Shown: positions 7,220-16,190, numbered from the stretch's first letter. The stretch: DNA of 41,145 nt from Acidobacteriota bacterium (GCA_003222975.1 QHXN01000073.1:1-41145); one strand, 5' to 3'. The notes: a model not told the origin generated them from the sequence alone. Numbers and translations are program-made.

Positions 7220-8608
7220 TCACGTCCCCCGACCGAAGAGGATCGTCTTCACGGTCTCGAACAGAATCACGGCGTCGAGCAAGAGGCCCTGGTTCTTGAT
7301 GTAGTAAAGGTCGTACTGCAACTTCTGGCGCGCGTCCTCGATGGACGCGCCGTAGGGATACTTGATCTGCGCCCAGCCCGTGAGTCCCGGCGGGATCAGG
7401 TGGCGCTGCTCGTAGAAAGGAATCTCCTCGGCCAACTGACGGACGAAGTGGGGGCGTTCGGGGCGCGGGCCGACGAAGTTCATCTCGCCGCGCAGGATGT
7501 TCCAGAACTGCGGTATCTCGTCCACGCGAATCTTGCGGATGACTCTCCCGACGCGCGTCGCGCGGTCGTCGCCCGCGCGGCTCGCCCACACGGGGCCGTC
7601 CCTTTCGGCGTCCACGCGCATCGAGCGGAATTTATAGACGCGGAAGCTGCGCCCGTTCTTGCCGACCCGCTCCTGCGCGTAGAAGACGGGGCCGCGCGAG
7701 TCGAGCTTGATGAGCACGGCGGCGAGGAGCGCGACGGGCAGCGACAGCACAGCGCCGGCGAGTGCGACCGAGCGGTGCACAACCGTCCGCACCACCGCGC
7801 TCACGCGACCCTGCCGACCGCGGCCCGAAAAGATGAGCCACGAGGGGCGCATCATGTCCAGGGAGACCCGGCCCGTCAGGCGCTCGTAAAACGAGGCGCA
7901 CTCCTCAATCGCCACGTCGCCCGACAGGCTGAGGTCTAAGAGCTGCTGCGTGGGGAACTGCCCGCGCCGCTCGGCCATCGCGACGACGACGCGGTCAACG
8001 CCCTCGCGCCGGATGATGTCGGGCATCTCGGCGGTTGTGCCGAGCACGCGCGGGTTAATCAAGCTCTGGCCGACCAGTTCTGGCCGGCTGTCCACGAAGC
8101 CGACGACGCGGTAGCCGGCGTCGCGCCGCTCCAGGACTTCGCGCGCCACGTCAATGGCCGCCTCTCCCGAACCGACTATCAGAATCTTCTCGCCGACGCT
8201 GGGGTGTCCGAGCAGCCAGTGCGCGGCCACGCGCCACGCGACCATCATCACGAGCGCCAGCGGCAGCGCCAGCAGAGAGACGCCGCGCCCGATCATCAGC
8301 GGCGGCACAGCGTACATCAGTATCGCCAGCGCGACCCACGCGAGGCCGAGCGCCTGGATGAGTCGCAGGACAAGCTCGCGCCGGTCGTGCATGACGACGA
8401 AGTCGTAGAGGTCGTAGAGGTAGAAGGCGGCGAGGCAGAAGAGCGTGACGACGCCCGCCTTGAGGAAGCCATACTTCTCGTTCAGCTCGTAGTAGGCGTC
8501 TATCCAGCCCAGGCGCAGGTAGGCCGCCGCCACCATCGCCCAGAAGATGAGCAGCGCCTCGGCGATGATGAGCAGTAGCGTCCTGACGTTGAAACGCGTC
8601 TGAGCCAA
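7220..8608 (-). CDS. polyprenyl-phosphate sugar phosphotransferase (priming glycosyltransferase)
   Basis: The 462-residue protein has the full architecture of WcaJ/EpsB-type enzymes, which start EPS repeat units by moving a sugar phosphate from a nucleotide sugar to undecaprenyl phosphate. Four hydrophobic segments lie in residues 10-120. A Rossmann-like CoA-binding_3 domain covers about 140-250 (ILIVGSGEAAIDVAREVLER). A membrane anchor sits near 280-305. The catalytic bacterial sugar-transferase domain follows, with LDSRGPVFYAQERVGKNGR, FRVYKFRSMR, VGRVIRKIRVDEIPQFWNIL, the NFVGPRPERP loop and HLIPPGLTGWAQI. The start is a TTG at 8608 preceded by a GGGGGG purine run. The sequence fits the subgroup associated with PEP-CTERM systems; the sugar moved is not predictable. 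It follows the kinase gene by 39 bases. Confidence 0.92.
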   Translation of the reverse strand: MAQTRFNVRTLLLIIAEALLIFWAMVAAAYLRLGWIDAYYELNEKYGFLKAGVVTLFCLAAFYLYDLYDFVVMHDRRELVLRLIQALGLAWVALAILMYAVPPLMIGRGVSLLALPLALVMMVAWRVAAHWLLGHPSVGEKILIVGSGEAAIDVAREVLERRDAGYRVVGFVDSRPELVGQSLINPRVLGTTAEMPDIIRREGVDRVVVAMAERRGQFPTQQLLDLSLSGDVAIEECASFYERLTGRVSLDMMRPSWLIFSGRGRQGRVSAVVRTVVHRSVALAGAVLSLPVALLAAVLIKLDSRGPVFYAQERVGKNGRSFRVYKFRSMRVDAERDGPVWASRAGDDRATRVGRVIRKIRVDEIPQFWNILRGEMNFVGPRPERPHFVRQLAEEIPFYEQRHLIPPGLTGWAQIKYPYGASIEDARQKLQYDLYYIKNQGLLLDAVILFETVKTILFGRGT

Positions 8609-8647
8609 AAAGCTTTACCCCCCGAACTCAACCCCTCGCAAAGTCCT

Positions 8648-9748
8648 TCACCCCTCTTGTTCCTTCCCCGCGTCGCGCCGCGAGCCGTAGCGGCGGTAGT
8701 AATAATAGTTCTGCTCGCTCAGTTGCTCGTCCGAGCCGTTGAGGACGACGCCGAGCAGCCGCTCGCGGGGCAGCGGTTCGAGGAGGCGTTCGAGCGCTGC
8801 GTAGCGCGTGCGTCCCGCGCGCGCGACGATGAGCGCGGCGTCGGCGCGGTTGATGAGCACGCTGGCGTCGGTGAAGATGCCGAGCGGCGGCGCGTCAATG
8901 ATGACGTAGTCGAACATGCGCCGCGCCTCTTTGAGCACGGCGCTGAACTTCGGCCCCGAAAGCATCTCGGCCACGTCGTCGCGCGCCGCGCCGCCGGGCA
9001 GAAGGTGCAGGCCCGCGGGTTCGAGCCGCACGATTGACTCCGCGAGCGTGGCCTCTCCGGCGAGCACTTCCGAGAGTCCGGTGGGCGCGTCGAGGCCGAG
9101 GTAGTCGCCGGCGCAGGGGTTTCTGAGGTCGCCGTCAATCAGGAGCGCGCGCACGCCGTCGGTCTGCGCGAGCAGCCAGGAGAGGTTGATGGCCGTCAAG
9201 GTCTTCCCCTCCATCACGCCTGCGCTCGTCACGACGAACGCCTGCATCTTCTTGCGCTCGCCCGCGTGCAGGACGCGCGTCCGAAGCGAGCGGAAGCGCT
9301 CGGCGTGGGCGGAGCGCGGCTGCGTGATGGCGATGAGGTGTGGTTCGACGCGCGCGGCGGAGATGTCTAAAGTGACAAACTCCGGCGTGCGCGCCGAACC
9401 GTCAGCGCCCAAAGTTGCCCCAGCAGCACGCGAAGCCGCCGCGGGGAGTGCCGACCCGCCGGGCGTCACGGTGTGCTCATTGGACGCTGAAACTGTCGCC
9501 GACTCCGGCGACTGGAAATGCTTCGAGCGGCGGAAGAGGAACTCGGCGGCATCGTCAGCGTCACGGTTGACGCCGACGACCGGCGCGGACGCTCCCGGCG
9601 CGGCGTGAGGCCGCCCGTGCCCGTTCGTCTCCGCGGCGGGCGCTGGCGGCCTCTCGTCGCGCGAGTCGTGCGCGAGCTTCTCTTCCTTCTTCGCCTTCGA
9701 GCCGTTCTGCTCGGCGGCGCGCTTCAATGCCTCATAGACTCTGCCCAT
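8648..9748 (-). CDS. CpsD/CapB-type tyrosine autokinase of the EPS system
   Basis: The 366-residue cytoplasmic protein is a bacterial tyrosine kinase that pairs with the Wzz-like chain-length protein and cycles through autophosphorylation to control polymerisation and export. It has a disordered N-terminal third (about 1-120). The P-loop is TSAGVMEGKT near residue 180, with GVMEGKT instead of the usual GEGKT/S core. Walker A' is ALLIDGDLRNP near 205 and Walker B is DYVIIDAPPLG near 285. The C-terminal tail has a tyrosine cluster (YYYYRRYG), the expected autophosphorylation site. The ATG at 9748 overlaps the TGA of the ATPase gene (TGATG), which predicts translational coupling; a GTG one codon earlier is possible. 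An AAGGGAGA Shine-Dalgarno is present. Confidence 0.9.
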   Translation of the reverse strand: MGRVYEALKRAAEQNGSKAKKEEKLAHDSRDERPPAPAAETNGHGRPHAAPGASAPVVGVNRDADDAAEFLFRRSKHFQSPESATVSASNEHTVTPGGSALPAAASRAAGATLGADGSARTPEFVTLDISAARVEPHLIAITQPRSAHAERFRSLRTRVLHAGERKKMQAFVVTSAGVMEGKTLTAINLSWLLAQTDGVRALLIDGDLRNPCAGDYLGLDAPTGLSEVLAGEATLAESIVRLEPAGLHLLPGGAARDDVAEMLSGPKFSAVLKEARRMFDYVIIDAPPLGIFTDASVLINRADAALIVARAGRTRYAALERLLEPLPRERLLGVVLNGSDEQLSEQNYYYYRRYGSRRDAGKEQEG

Positions 9749-10842
9749 CACGAATCTCCCTTGCCGTCCCAGCGGCGGAAGGCGCGGCTGAGGTCTTCGA
9801 CCCCCGGAGTGTCTTCGCCCTCGGCCTTAGCTTCGCCGTCTTCCAGCTCGCGCTCGATCTCCTGCTCGTGGCGCACCTGCTCGGCGCGGCCCACGCCCGC
9901 CTGCTGCGCGCGGCCCCCTTCGTCCGACAGCCCCGCGCCCGCGGCCCAAAGCTCCGAGCGGCCCGCGGCGTTGAAGATGCGGGCGGCGTCGGCGCGCTCC
10001 TCGCCCGACTGACGACCGCGCTGCGCATTCGGAAGGAGGTCGAAAGTCTCCGCGACCTCCTCGACGATCTCGCGCCCAACGACCGCCGCGCCCGCCGCGA
10101 AGCCCGCGAGCAGGGCGTTGTCACAGAGGTTGTTGATCTGGCGGGGGATGCCCTCGGAGCAGCGGAAGACGAGGTCAACCGCGCCCGCGGTGAAGATGCC
10201 TGTGTGCTCCGCGCCCGCGGCCAGCAGTCGCGAGGTGACGTAGCGCTCGGTCTCCTCGATGTCGGGCAGCGGCCTGATCTCGCAGCGCAACGCGATACGC
10301 TGTTTCAACTGCCGCAGTTCCGGCTGGTTCAGAACGTCGCGCAGTTCGGGCTGACCGGTGAGGACGATCTGCAACTGCTTCGCCGAGTCGGACTCGAAGT
10401 TCGAGAGCAGGCGAATCTCTTCGAGCACGGCGGGGGAGAGTCCGTGCGCCTCGTCTATGATGAGCACGGTGCGAAGCCCGCGCGAGTGGCGCGAGTCCAG
10501 GACTTCGCCGAGCCTCAAAAGTAGCTCCGACTTGCTCTCCCAGCGCGGCACGTCCAGGAGCTTCGGCGAGGAGATGTACTGGTAGAACTCCGAGACGCTC
10601 ATGCGCGGGTTGAAGAGGTAGGCGACGAGCACGGTGCGGTCGAGGCGGTTCATCATCCAGCGCAGGATCGTCGTCTTGCCCGTGCCGACTTCGCCGGTGA
10701 CGACGATCAGCCCTTTGCCGCTCTCGATGCCGTAGTGCAGGTTCGCCATCGCCTCCGTGTGCGAGGGCGTGAAGTAGATGAACCGCGGGTCGGGCGTCAG
10801 CGCGAACGGTAGTTCTTTCAGGCCGTAAAATTCGAGATACAT
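9748..10842 (-). CDS. ExeA-like AAA ATPase of the exosortase/EPS system
   Basis: This 364-residue protein matches the secretion-ATPase family linked to PEP-CTERM EPS loci, related to ExeA/GspA. It starts MYLEFYGLKELPFALTPDPR, typical of the family. It has Walker A GEVGTGKTT (about 50-58), Walker B TVLIIDEAHGL (about 125-135), a sensor-like IVLTGQPELR, and the lid sequence SEGIPRQINNLCDNALLAG. The last 60 residues are acidic, charged and probably disordered. The start at 10842 is preferred over one 26 codons upstream because GGAGG lies 8 bases before it, and the upstream codons come from the intergenic repeat array. The gene follows the Wzz-like gene by 126 bases of inverted repeats and overlaps the kinase gene by one base. 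Confidence 0.9.
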   Translation of the reverse strand: MYLEFYGLKELPFALTPDPRFIYFTPSHTEAMANLHYGIESGKGLIVVTGEVGTGKTTILRWMMNRLDRTVLVAYLFNPRMSVSEFYQYISSPKLLDVPRWESKSELLLRLGEVLDSRHSRGLRTVLIIDEAHGLSPAVLEEIRLLSNFESDSAKQLQIVLTGQPELRDVLNQPELRQLKQRIALRCEIRPLPDIEETERYVTSRLLAAGAEHTGIFTAGAVDLVFRCSEGIPRQINNLCDNALLAGFAAGAAVVGREIVEEVAETFDLLPNAQRGRQSGEERADAARIFNAAGRSELWAAGAGLSDEGGRAQQAGVGRAEQVRHEQEIERELEDGEAKAEGEDTPGVEDLSRAFRRWDGKGDS

Positions 10843-10853
10843 CTCAAAACCTC

Positions 10854-10960
10854 CGTAAACCGTGAACCGTAAACCGTGACGAGTAAAAGCCCGTTTGTCG
10901 AGAACCGAGTACCGTGACAAGTCTCAACCGTCTTGTCACGGTTCACGGTTTACGGTTCAC
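10854..10960. repeat. inverted array of CCGTGAA/CCGTAAA heptamers before the ATPase gene
   Basis: Plus-strand 10854-10880 is a run of 7-base units alternating CCGTAAA and CCGTGAA. 10935-10960 is the same kind of run inverted, so the RNA can fold into a long hairpin (23 of 26 positions pair without counting G-U), with a further ACCGTGACAAG/CTTGTCACGG pair inside. In the minus-strand mRNA one arm ends directly at the GGAGG Shine-Dalgarno of the ATPase gene. There is no U-run, so this is not a simple terminator. Confidence 0.8.
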
Positions 10961-10968
10961 AGCCTTTC

Positions 10969-12594
10969 TCATCCTCTGTTCGCGATCATCTCGATGATGT
11001 GCAGTCGGCTCAGGACGACGTAGAGCGCGGGGGCGCTCAAGATTGTGGCGGCGACGGAGGCCGCGGCGAGCGCCCAGCGGCGCGCCTTCAGGTTGCGCTC
11101 CTCGCGCGCCGTCAGGAGCAAGGGCAGCGCGACGAGCACGGGCAGGCCCGTGTAGTGCTCGGCGTCCTCGGTCGTCTGGATCGTGAGCAGGCGCGGCAAC
11201 TCGAAGGCGGCGGCGAGCAGCACCCCGCAGGCCAGTCCCGCGAAGAGTCCGAGCAGCACGAGCAGCGGGCGCTTCGGCGCGACGGGCTGTTCGGGCAGGC
11301 TCGCCGGGTCAATGACCACGATTGATTCGCCCTGCGCCCGGCCCGCCACCTCCGAGTTGATCTCGGCCTTCTTCTGCTGCTCGACCATCTGGTCGTAGGT
11401 GGCCTTCGCCGTCTGGTAGTCGCGGTTGATGGCTTCGAGTCCGACCTCCGAGTTGGGCACGCCGTTGATGCGCTGCTCCAGCCCGGCGATGTCCGCCTCG
11501 GTCTTGTCGAGGAGCGACTGCTGGCGCTTCACCTCGCCCTGGAGGCGTTCGTTCTCGCCCTTGTAGGACGTGAGGCGCGGGTCAACCCTGGTTTCGAGCC
11601 GCTTGCGCTGCTCCTCGACCTTCCGGCGGTGCTCCTCTTCCATCTCGTCCATCTGCCCCTGGATGGAGTCAATCTGGCTCTGCACGATGATCACGTCCGG
11701 GTGCTTCGGCCTGTACTGCTTGAGGAGCGCCTGCTTGTCGGATTCGAGTTCGGCCTTGCGCTTGATCAGCTCGGCGTAGGCCGCCGTGGACTTCGGGTCG
11801 GTCATCTGCGCGACGAACTCCTCGGTCTGCTGCTGGTTGGACTTCGACAGGTCGGCGATGAACTTGTTGTTGGAGGTGATCTGGTCGTTGAGCCGCCCGA
11901 TCTCGCTGATGCGCGCCTTCTGCTCCTCGCGCAGGCCGGCGAGCTGCCCGACGAGCGCCGCCGTCTCCGACGGCAGGCTCTGGATGTGGCCCTGCATGAA
12001 CTCAAGCCGCTGCTTGTCAATCAGGTCGAGCTGCTCCTTGGCCTGGTTTAGCTTCTCCTTGAAGAACTCTTCGGTGAGCGTCGCGTTCTGGCCCGCGCCC
12101 TTCTGCTGCGCGTCCACGTACTTCGAGGCGAGCGCCTCGGTGACTTTCTGCGCGGAGTGCGGGTCGGGGCCGCGGAAGAAGAGGAAGAAGCCGTTGGTGA
12201 TCTCGTTGCGGCTCGTGTTGAGGGTGATCTGGATGTCCTTCGTCCGCATCCGCTCGACCAGCTCGTCCATCGCGACGCCGCGGTTGCGCTCGACGGCGTA
12301 GAGGCCGTAGCGCTCGATCATGGGTTCGAGCGTGCTGCGGCTCGTGACTTCCTGCGTGATGTTGTTGATGCGGATGGTCAGCTCGCTGTCCGAGAGCTGC
12401 GGGACGACCGAGGTCGCGATGCTCGCGGGCCTGACGGTCAGAAGCGTCCTCGACTCGTAAACGTCCGGCAGCTTCTTCACGGCGTAGGCCACCGCGACCG
12501 CGACCGCCACGGTCGGCAGCACGATCAGCCACTTCCTGCGCCAAATCATCCGCGCCAGCTCGCCCGGCGTCCGCTGTCGAAAATCAACACTCAT
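10969..12594 (-). CDS. Wzz/GumC-type polysaccharide chain-length determinant
   Basis: The 541-residue inner-membrane protein has the layout of PEP-CTERM-associated chain-length regulators. A short cytoplasmic start (RTPGELARMIWRRKW) leads into TM1 at about residues 22-40. The Wzz domain follows (YESRTLLTVRP, then FFLFFRGPDPHSAQKVTEAL). A long periplasmic coiled coil covers about 170-400, with heptads rich in Gln/Glu/Lys/Leu, and the ending SEVGLEAINRDYQTAK is typical of the GumC group. TM2 is near 440-460 after LPEQPVAPKRPL, and an additional hydrophobic segment lies near the C-terminus (about 505-525). The kinase domain is a separate gene (8648-9748), as in other Gram-negative two-gene systems. 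GGAG precedes the ATG by about 8 bases. An inverted heptamer array lies on each side of this gene. Confidence 0.9.
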   Translation of the reverse strand: MSVDFRQRTPGELARMIWRRKWLIVLPTVAVAVAVAYAVKKLPDVYESRTLLTVRPASIATSVVPQLSDSELTIRINNITQEVTSRSTLEPMIERYGLYAVERNRGVAMDELVERMRTKDIQITLNTSRNEITNGFFLFFRGPDPHSAQKVTEALASKYVDAQQKGAGQNATLTEEFFKEKLNQAKEQLDLIDKQRLEFMQGHIQSLPSETAALVGQLAGLREEQKARISEIGRLNDQITSNNKFIADLSKSNQQQTEEFVAQMTDPKSTAAYAELIKRKAELESDKQALLKQYRPKHPDVIIVQSQIDSIQGQMDEMEEEHRRKVEEQRKRLETRVDPRLTSYKGENERLQGEVKRQQSLLDKTEADIAGLEQRINGVPNSEVGLEAINRDYQTAKATYDQMVEQQKKAEINSEVAGRAQGESIVVIDPASLPEQPVAPKRPLLVLLGLFAGLACGVLLAAAFELPRLLTIQTTEDAEHYTGLPVLVALPLLLTAREERNLKARRWALAAASVAATILSAPALYVVLSRLHIIEMIANRG

Positions 12595-12608
12595 GACTCA
12601 CTCCGTTC

Positions 12609-12690
12609 GCCGTGAGCCGTGAGCCGTGAACCGTGACAAGTTAAGAACTGCTCTCCTCTTGTCTCGGCTTACGGTTCACGGTTCACGGCC
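12609..12690. repeat. inverted array of CCGTGAG/CCGTGAA heptamers before the Wzz gene
   Basis: Plus-strand 12609-12640 holds four 7-base units of the form GCCGTGA/ACCGTGA ending GACAAG. 12658-12690 holds the inverted counterpart ending one base before the stop codon of the TPR lipoprotein gene. The arms can form a hairpin of about 30 bases per arm around an 18-base loop. As at 10854-10960, the downstream arm runs to within a few bases of the next Shine-Dalgarno (GGAG). Confidence 0.8.
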
Positions 12691-15162
12691 TTAAAGGCTT
12701 TCAAGCGTGCGGCGCACGTCTTCGATGGGGGTCGGCGTGGGGGCCTTGCCTGCGCGCTGCTGCTCCGCCGCGTAAAGCTCCTGGCACTTTTGCAGCTCGC
12801 GGCGCGCGGCGGTACGGTCGCCGGCCTTTGCGAGCGCCGCGCCGAGGTGCCAGCGGTAGAGCGAGTTGTCGCTGCCGCGCTTGGCCGCGCCCGCGACCGC
12901 CTTCTGCAACTGCTCGACGGCGTCGCGGTAGAGTTCCTTGCGGTAATAGACCCAGCCGAGCGTGTCGGCGAAGCCCGGCTCCGCCGGGTAGCGGCGCACC
13001 ACGTCCTGCGCCAGGCGCATGGCCTCCTCGGCGTTGCCCTTGCCGTAGTCGCCGTAGAGCGCGGCGAGGTTGTTCTCGGCCACGGGTTCGTCGGGGCGGA
13101 TGGAGAGGACGCGGCGGTAGTAGTCGGCGGCAACGTCGAGCTGCCCGCGGCCCGCCTCGATCAGGCCGATGTTGCGGTAGGCGACGAAGTCATCGTTCCT
13201 CTTCTCGGTGATCTTCTTGTACTCGGCGATGGCGCGGTCGGGCTGCTGCGTGCCGACGTAAATTTCGGCGAGCGCCGAGTAGGCCGGCATGTAGTTGTCG
13301 TCGTCCTGGACGGCGCGCTGGAACGCCGACTCGGCGCGCTGCGGGTCGGGCTGCTGCTGCTGGTTACCGCTGCGGTACGCCTGACCTAAGAGGTACTGGA
13401 GCGGCGCGCTCTTCGGCTGCTCGCCGGCGAGCTGCTCGACGCGCGCGCGCGCCTCGTCGAGTTTTCCGGTCGCCGTGCCGAGGTTGATGAGGGCGGTCAG
13501 GGCCTGGAAGTTTGTGCGGTCAACCGAGAGCGCGCGCTCTATCTGCTGCTGCGCCTCTTCGGCCTTGTTCTCGGCCCCGGCGGCGTCGGCGAGGTTGACG
13601 TAAGGCAGCGGCGAGTTGGGCGCTATTGTGCGCGCGGCCTCGAAGTCGGCGCGCGCGGCGGCGATGAACTTGCCGGCGTCCGCGCCCGGAGCCTTCTGGC
13701 CGAGGCCGAGGCTGGCCTTGCCGCGCAACAGCAGCGCGTTCGTCTTCACGTCGGCCAGGAGCTGCGGCGTCAGCTCGCCGTTCGGCGTGGCGTCCTGGAG
13801 TTTCTTCAGGAGGTCGTCCGCCGTGCGCCTGGCCCCGTCGAAGTCGCCCGAATCGAGGCTGATTTGAATCTGGAGGAGCTTCGCGGGGAGGAAGTCCTGG
13901 TAGTAGCGTTCGAGTTCGCCCGCGCGGGCGCGCGCCTGCTCGAACTGCCCGTCGCGGTAGAGCGCGTCGGACATGAAGTAGAGGCCGAGCTTCGAGTGCG
14001 GGTCCTGGTCGAGCACGGTCTTGAGGTCGGCGATGGCGTCCCTCGGCTTGCCGGAGGCCGAGCGCATGCGCGCGCGCAGGAAGAGCGCGTCAACGTCCTT
14101 CGGGTCGCGCTTCAGAAGCTCCTCGACCTGCGCGCCCGCGCCCTGTAGGTCGCCGCGCTGGAGGCTGATCTCGCCGAGGCGGTAGTGGCCGCGCGTGTAG
14201 TCCGAGAAGTTTTTGATGATGTCCTGGTAGAGGCTGGCCGCGTCGTCGAAGCGACCGACCGTGGCGTAGTAGTCTGCGAGGCGCGCGCGCCCCTCGGCCT
14301 GGTCCCAGTCTTTGTGCGCCCAGGCGCTGTAAGCTTCCTCCGCCTTGTCGAGCTTCTGGTTGACGAGGTAGTAGCTGGCGAGCACCTTATGCGCGTCGCG
14401 ATTTTCGGGGTCAACCTCGACGGCCTTGCGGAACTCGGCCTCGGCCTCCGGCGTGCGGCCCGTCTGGACGAGGAAGATTCCGTACTCGCCGTGCGCGAGC
14501 GACGAGCGGTCGTTGATGGAGATGGCCTTCTTGTAGATGCCTTCGGCGTCCGAATTGCGGTTCATCAGATGGTAGAGCCGGGCCAGACCCATGTAAGACT
14601 CGACGCGCTGCGGGTCGAGGCCGATGGCGTCATTGATCTTCTTCTCGGCCTCCTTCGCCGCCTCCGGGCTGCCGCCGCCCTGGAAGTACATGACGTTGGC
14701 GATGAGGATGTAGCCGTCGGGGTTTTTATCGTCGCGCGCGATGATTTCGTTCGCCAGCCGCGCGGCCTCTGCCAGAAGCTGATCGTTGCCTTCCTTCTTC
14801 TGGCCGTAGGCAGTGAGGTAGATGCTGGCGAGCCTGACGCGCGCCGGCATATTGTTCGGGTCGAGCTTGACCGTGCGCTGAAGCTCTTCGACGTAATCGC
14901 CGGCGCGTTCAAGTTTCTCGTAGGCTTGCGCGAGTCCCCAGTGGGCCGCGGCGAGGTTGTCGTCAATCTGGAGGGCGTTGCGGAACTGGATGGTGGCCTC
15001 CTGCCAGCGGCGGTCCTTGAGTAGGGCTTCGCCCTGGCGGAGGTATTCGGCCTTCGCTTTTTCCGGGCTGGTGCAGGACGCCGCGAGCGCGACGAGAAGG
15101 GCGAGAAGGAAGACGGTCAGCGCCCGGAGACTCCGGGCGCGAGGGCACTCTTGAAAGTTCAT
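12691..15162 (-). CDS. large TPR lipoprotein of the PEP-CTERM/EPS system (PrsT-like)
   Basis: The 823-residue protein has a lipoprotein signal with lipobox LAASC (cysteine near residue 30). TPR units then run along nearly the whole length: GEALLKDRRWQEATIQFRNA and AHWGLAQAYEKLERAGDYVE near the start, with later examples such as YSALAEIYVGTQQPDRAIAE and NIGLIEAGRGQLDVAADYYR. Families of this size and layout accompany exosortase-linked EPS operons and are thought to act as periplasmic scaffolds for polymer assembly or secretion. An AAGGAG Shine-Dalgarno lies about 11 bases before the ATG at 15162. The first coding bases contain an 8-bp hairpin (15121-15139). It is the first gene of the assembly block after a 358-base gap. 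Confidence 0.88.
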   Translation of the reverse strand: MNFQECPRARSLRALTVFLLALLVALAASCTSPEKAKAEYLRQGEALLKDRRWQEATIQFRNALQIDDNLAAAHWGLAQAYEKLERAGDYVEELQRTVKLDPNNMPARVRLASIYLTAYGQKKEGNDQLLAEAARLANEIIARDDKNPDGYILIANVMYFQGGGSPEAAKEAEKKINDAIGLDPQRVESYMGLARLYHLMNRNSDAEGIYKKAISINDRSSLAHGEYGIFLVQTGRTPEAEAEFRKAVEVDPENRDAHKVLASYYLVNQKLDKAEEAYSAWAHKDWDQAEGRARLADYYATVGRFDDAASLYQDIIKNFSDYTRGHYRLGEISLQRGDLQGAGAQVEELLKRDPKDVDALFLRARMRSASGKPRDAIADLKTVLDQDPHSKLGLYFMSDALYRDGQFEQARARAGELERYYQDFLPAKLLQIQISLDSGDFDGARRTADDLLKKLQDATPNGELTPQLLADVKTNALLLRGKASLGLGQKAPGADAGKFIAAARADFEAARTIAPNSPLPYVNLADAAGAENKAEEAQQQIERALSVDRTNFQALTALINLGTATGKLDEARARVEQLAGEQPKSAPLQYLLGQAYRSGNQQQQPDPQRAESAFQRAVQDDDNYMPAYSALAEIYVGTQQPDRAIAEYKKITEKRNDDFVAYRNIGLIEAGRGQLDVAADYYRRVLSIRPDEPVAENNLAALYGDYGKGNAEEAMRLAQDVVRRYPAEPGFADTLGWVYYRKELYRDAVEQLQKAVAGAAKRGSDNSLYRWHLGAALAKAGDRTAARRELQKCQELYAAEQQRAGKAPTPTPIEDVRRTLESL

Positions 15163-15520
15163 CTGTCAGGCACTCCTTCCGGGCGAACAGCCTGGCCGAC
15201 CTTAACGCGAACCGAGGCACCGGACGCGTCCCGGCCACGGCTGCCGCCACTTCATCTTAACCGTCACGCGACTTTTCGGCGGCGGGCAAAGCCGCGTCCG
15301 GTGCGCGTGCGGTCACAACCTCAGCGGGGCCTTTCGAGAGAAACCGTGGCGGCGAACGCGGGGCAAGCGTGGACGCCGTCGGCTAAAATCTCCGGCTCCT
15401 TTTCAACTTTGTCCCGGCGGGGCCTGCCGGGAGCAACGCGGATTAGAAATGTCTAATGAGGCTTCCCTTCCTCTAAAAATGCCTGAGCCGCGCCGAAAAG
15501 ACAAGGGGTAGTTTACCGCC
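15163..15520. other. intergenic leader of the assembly block, with a small inverted repeat
   Basis: This 358-base gap lies between EpsI and the TPR lipoprotein gene and probably holds a promoter for the minus-strand block below it. I see no convincing -35/-10 or -24/-12 pair. The clearest signal is a 6-bp inverted repeat ATTAGA-N4-TCTAAT at 15442-15457, unusually AT-rich for this DNA and a candidate operator. A GC-rich CCCGGC/GCCGGG pair lies at about 15413-15431, without a U-run. Confidence 0.4.
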
Positions 15521-16171
15521 TCAGTTCGGCACGTAAGGCGCGAGGTTCGGCGCGACCTGCGCGGCGAACTGCGCGGCGGTCTCGATGGCCTCGCCCTCAG
15601 ACCCGCGGACGGGGACGAGCACGCGCACCATCGCGCCGTCGGAGCGGCGCAGGCGTATGCTGTCGAGCACCGTGTAGAGCTTGTCCGTGTACTCGCTCGC
15701 CACGGCGCGCCCGCGCCCCTGATACCAGTAGATCATCAACTGGCGTTCGCCGCCGTGCTGTATGACGTAGCGGTTGGCCGCAAACGCCGAAGCGCCGTTC
15801 GCCGGTTTGATCTCGACGGTGGCCGGCTCATTCAGCTCCCACCCGGAACCGGGCAGGCAGTTGAGCGGGCTGTGGTAGGTCGCGCCCGCGCGCTGCGTCG
15901 AGTAGTAGCCGACGTAAAGGGAAGCCGTGCGCCCGTCGCCCAAGTCGTAGTCGCGCGAGACGTAGTCGTCGGCGCGCAGCACCGCCTCGGTCGCCGCGTC
16001 GAAGCGCGCGTCCGGCCCCGCCTGCCGCCAGCCGCCAACCTCCGCGGGGAACTCCACGAGCGCCCGGCGCGGGACGCGCGCCTCGCCCGCCGCCGCCCAG
16101 AAGTTGACGACCGCGCCGCCCGCGACCAGCAGCGCCACCATCGCCCAGAAGTATCTGCCCTGCGACTTCAT
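15521..16171 (-). CDS. epsI: EpsI, exosortase-associated protein (DUF3485)
   Basis: The 216-residue protein has an N-terminal membrane anchor (about residues 8-26) and the EpsI domain. It reads FPAEVGGWRQ, then ADDYVSRDYDLGDGRTASLY, VGYYSTQRAGATYHSPLNCL with the family hallmark HSPLNCLPGSGW (His100, Cys105), and later MIYWYQGRGR. In EpsH1-type exosortases this domain is often fused to the enzyme; here it stands alone. EpsI is needed for EPS production, but its reaction is not established. The start at 16171 is chosen over one 38 codons upstream because GAGG lies 6 bases before it and the anchor begins here. It starts 19 bases after the exosortase stop, so the two are co-expressed. Confidence 0.9.
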   Translation of the reverse strand: MKSQGRYFWAMVALLVAGGAVVNFWAAAGEARVPRRALVEFPAEVGGWRQAGPDARFDAATEAVLRADDYVSRDYDLGDGRTASLYVGYYSTQRAGATYHSPLNCLPGSGWELNEPATVEIKPANGASAFAANRYVIQHGGERQLMIYWYQGRGRAVASEYTDKLYTVLDSIRLRRSDGAMVRVLVPVRGSEGEAIETAAQFAAQVAPNLAPYVPN

Positions 16172-16190
16172 CGAACCTCTATTCTCGCCC

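Noticed and set aside
10854..12690. Heptamer arrays considered as a CRISPR array
   Set aside because: Units are 7 bases without unique spacers, arranged as inverted copies, and no cas genes are near.
14185..15024. Long + strand open frames opposite TPR, beta-helix, heparinase and dehydrogenase genes (e.g. 14185-15024, 21377-22324, 24365-25483)
   Set aside because: All are antisense to genes with clear families, and their translations are Arg/Val/Glu-rich without domains. GC-rich codon bias explains them.
15163..15520. Sigma-54 promoter before the TPR lipoprotein gene
   Set aside because: No GG-N10-GC pair with acceptable flanks (TGGCAC/TTGC) was found on the minus strand.
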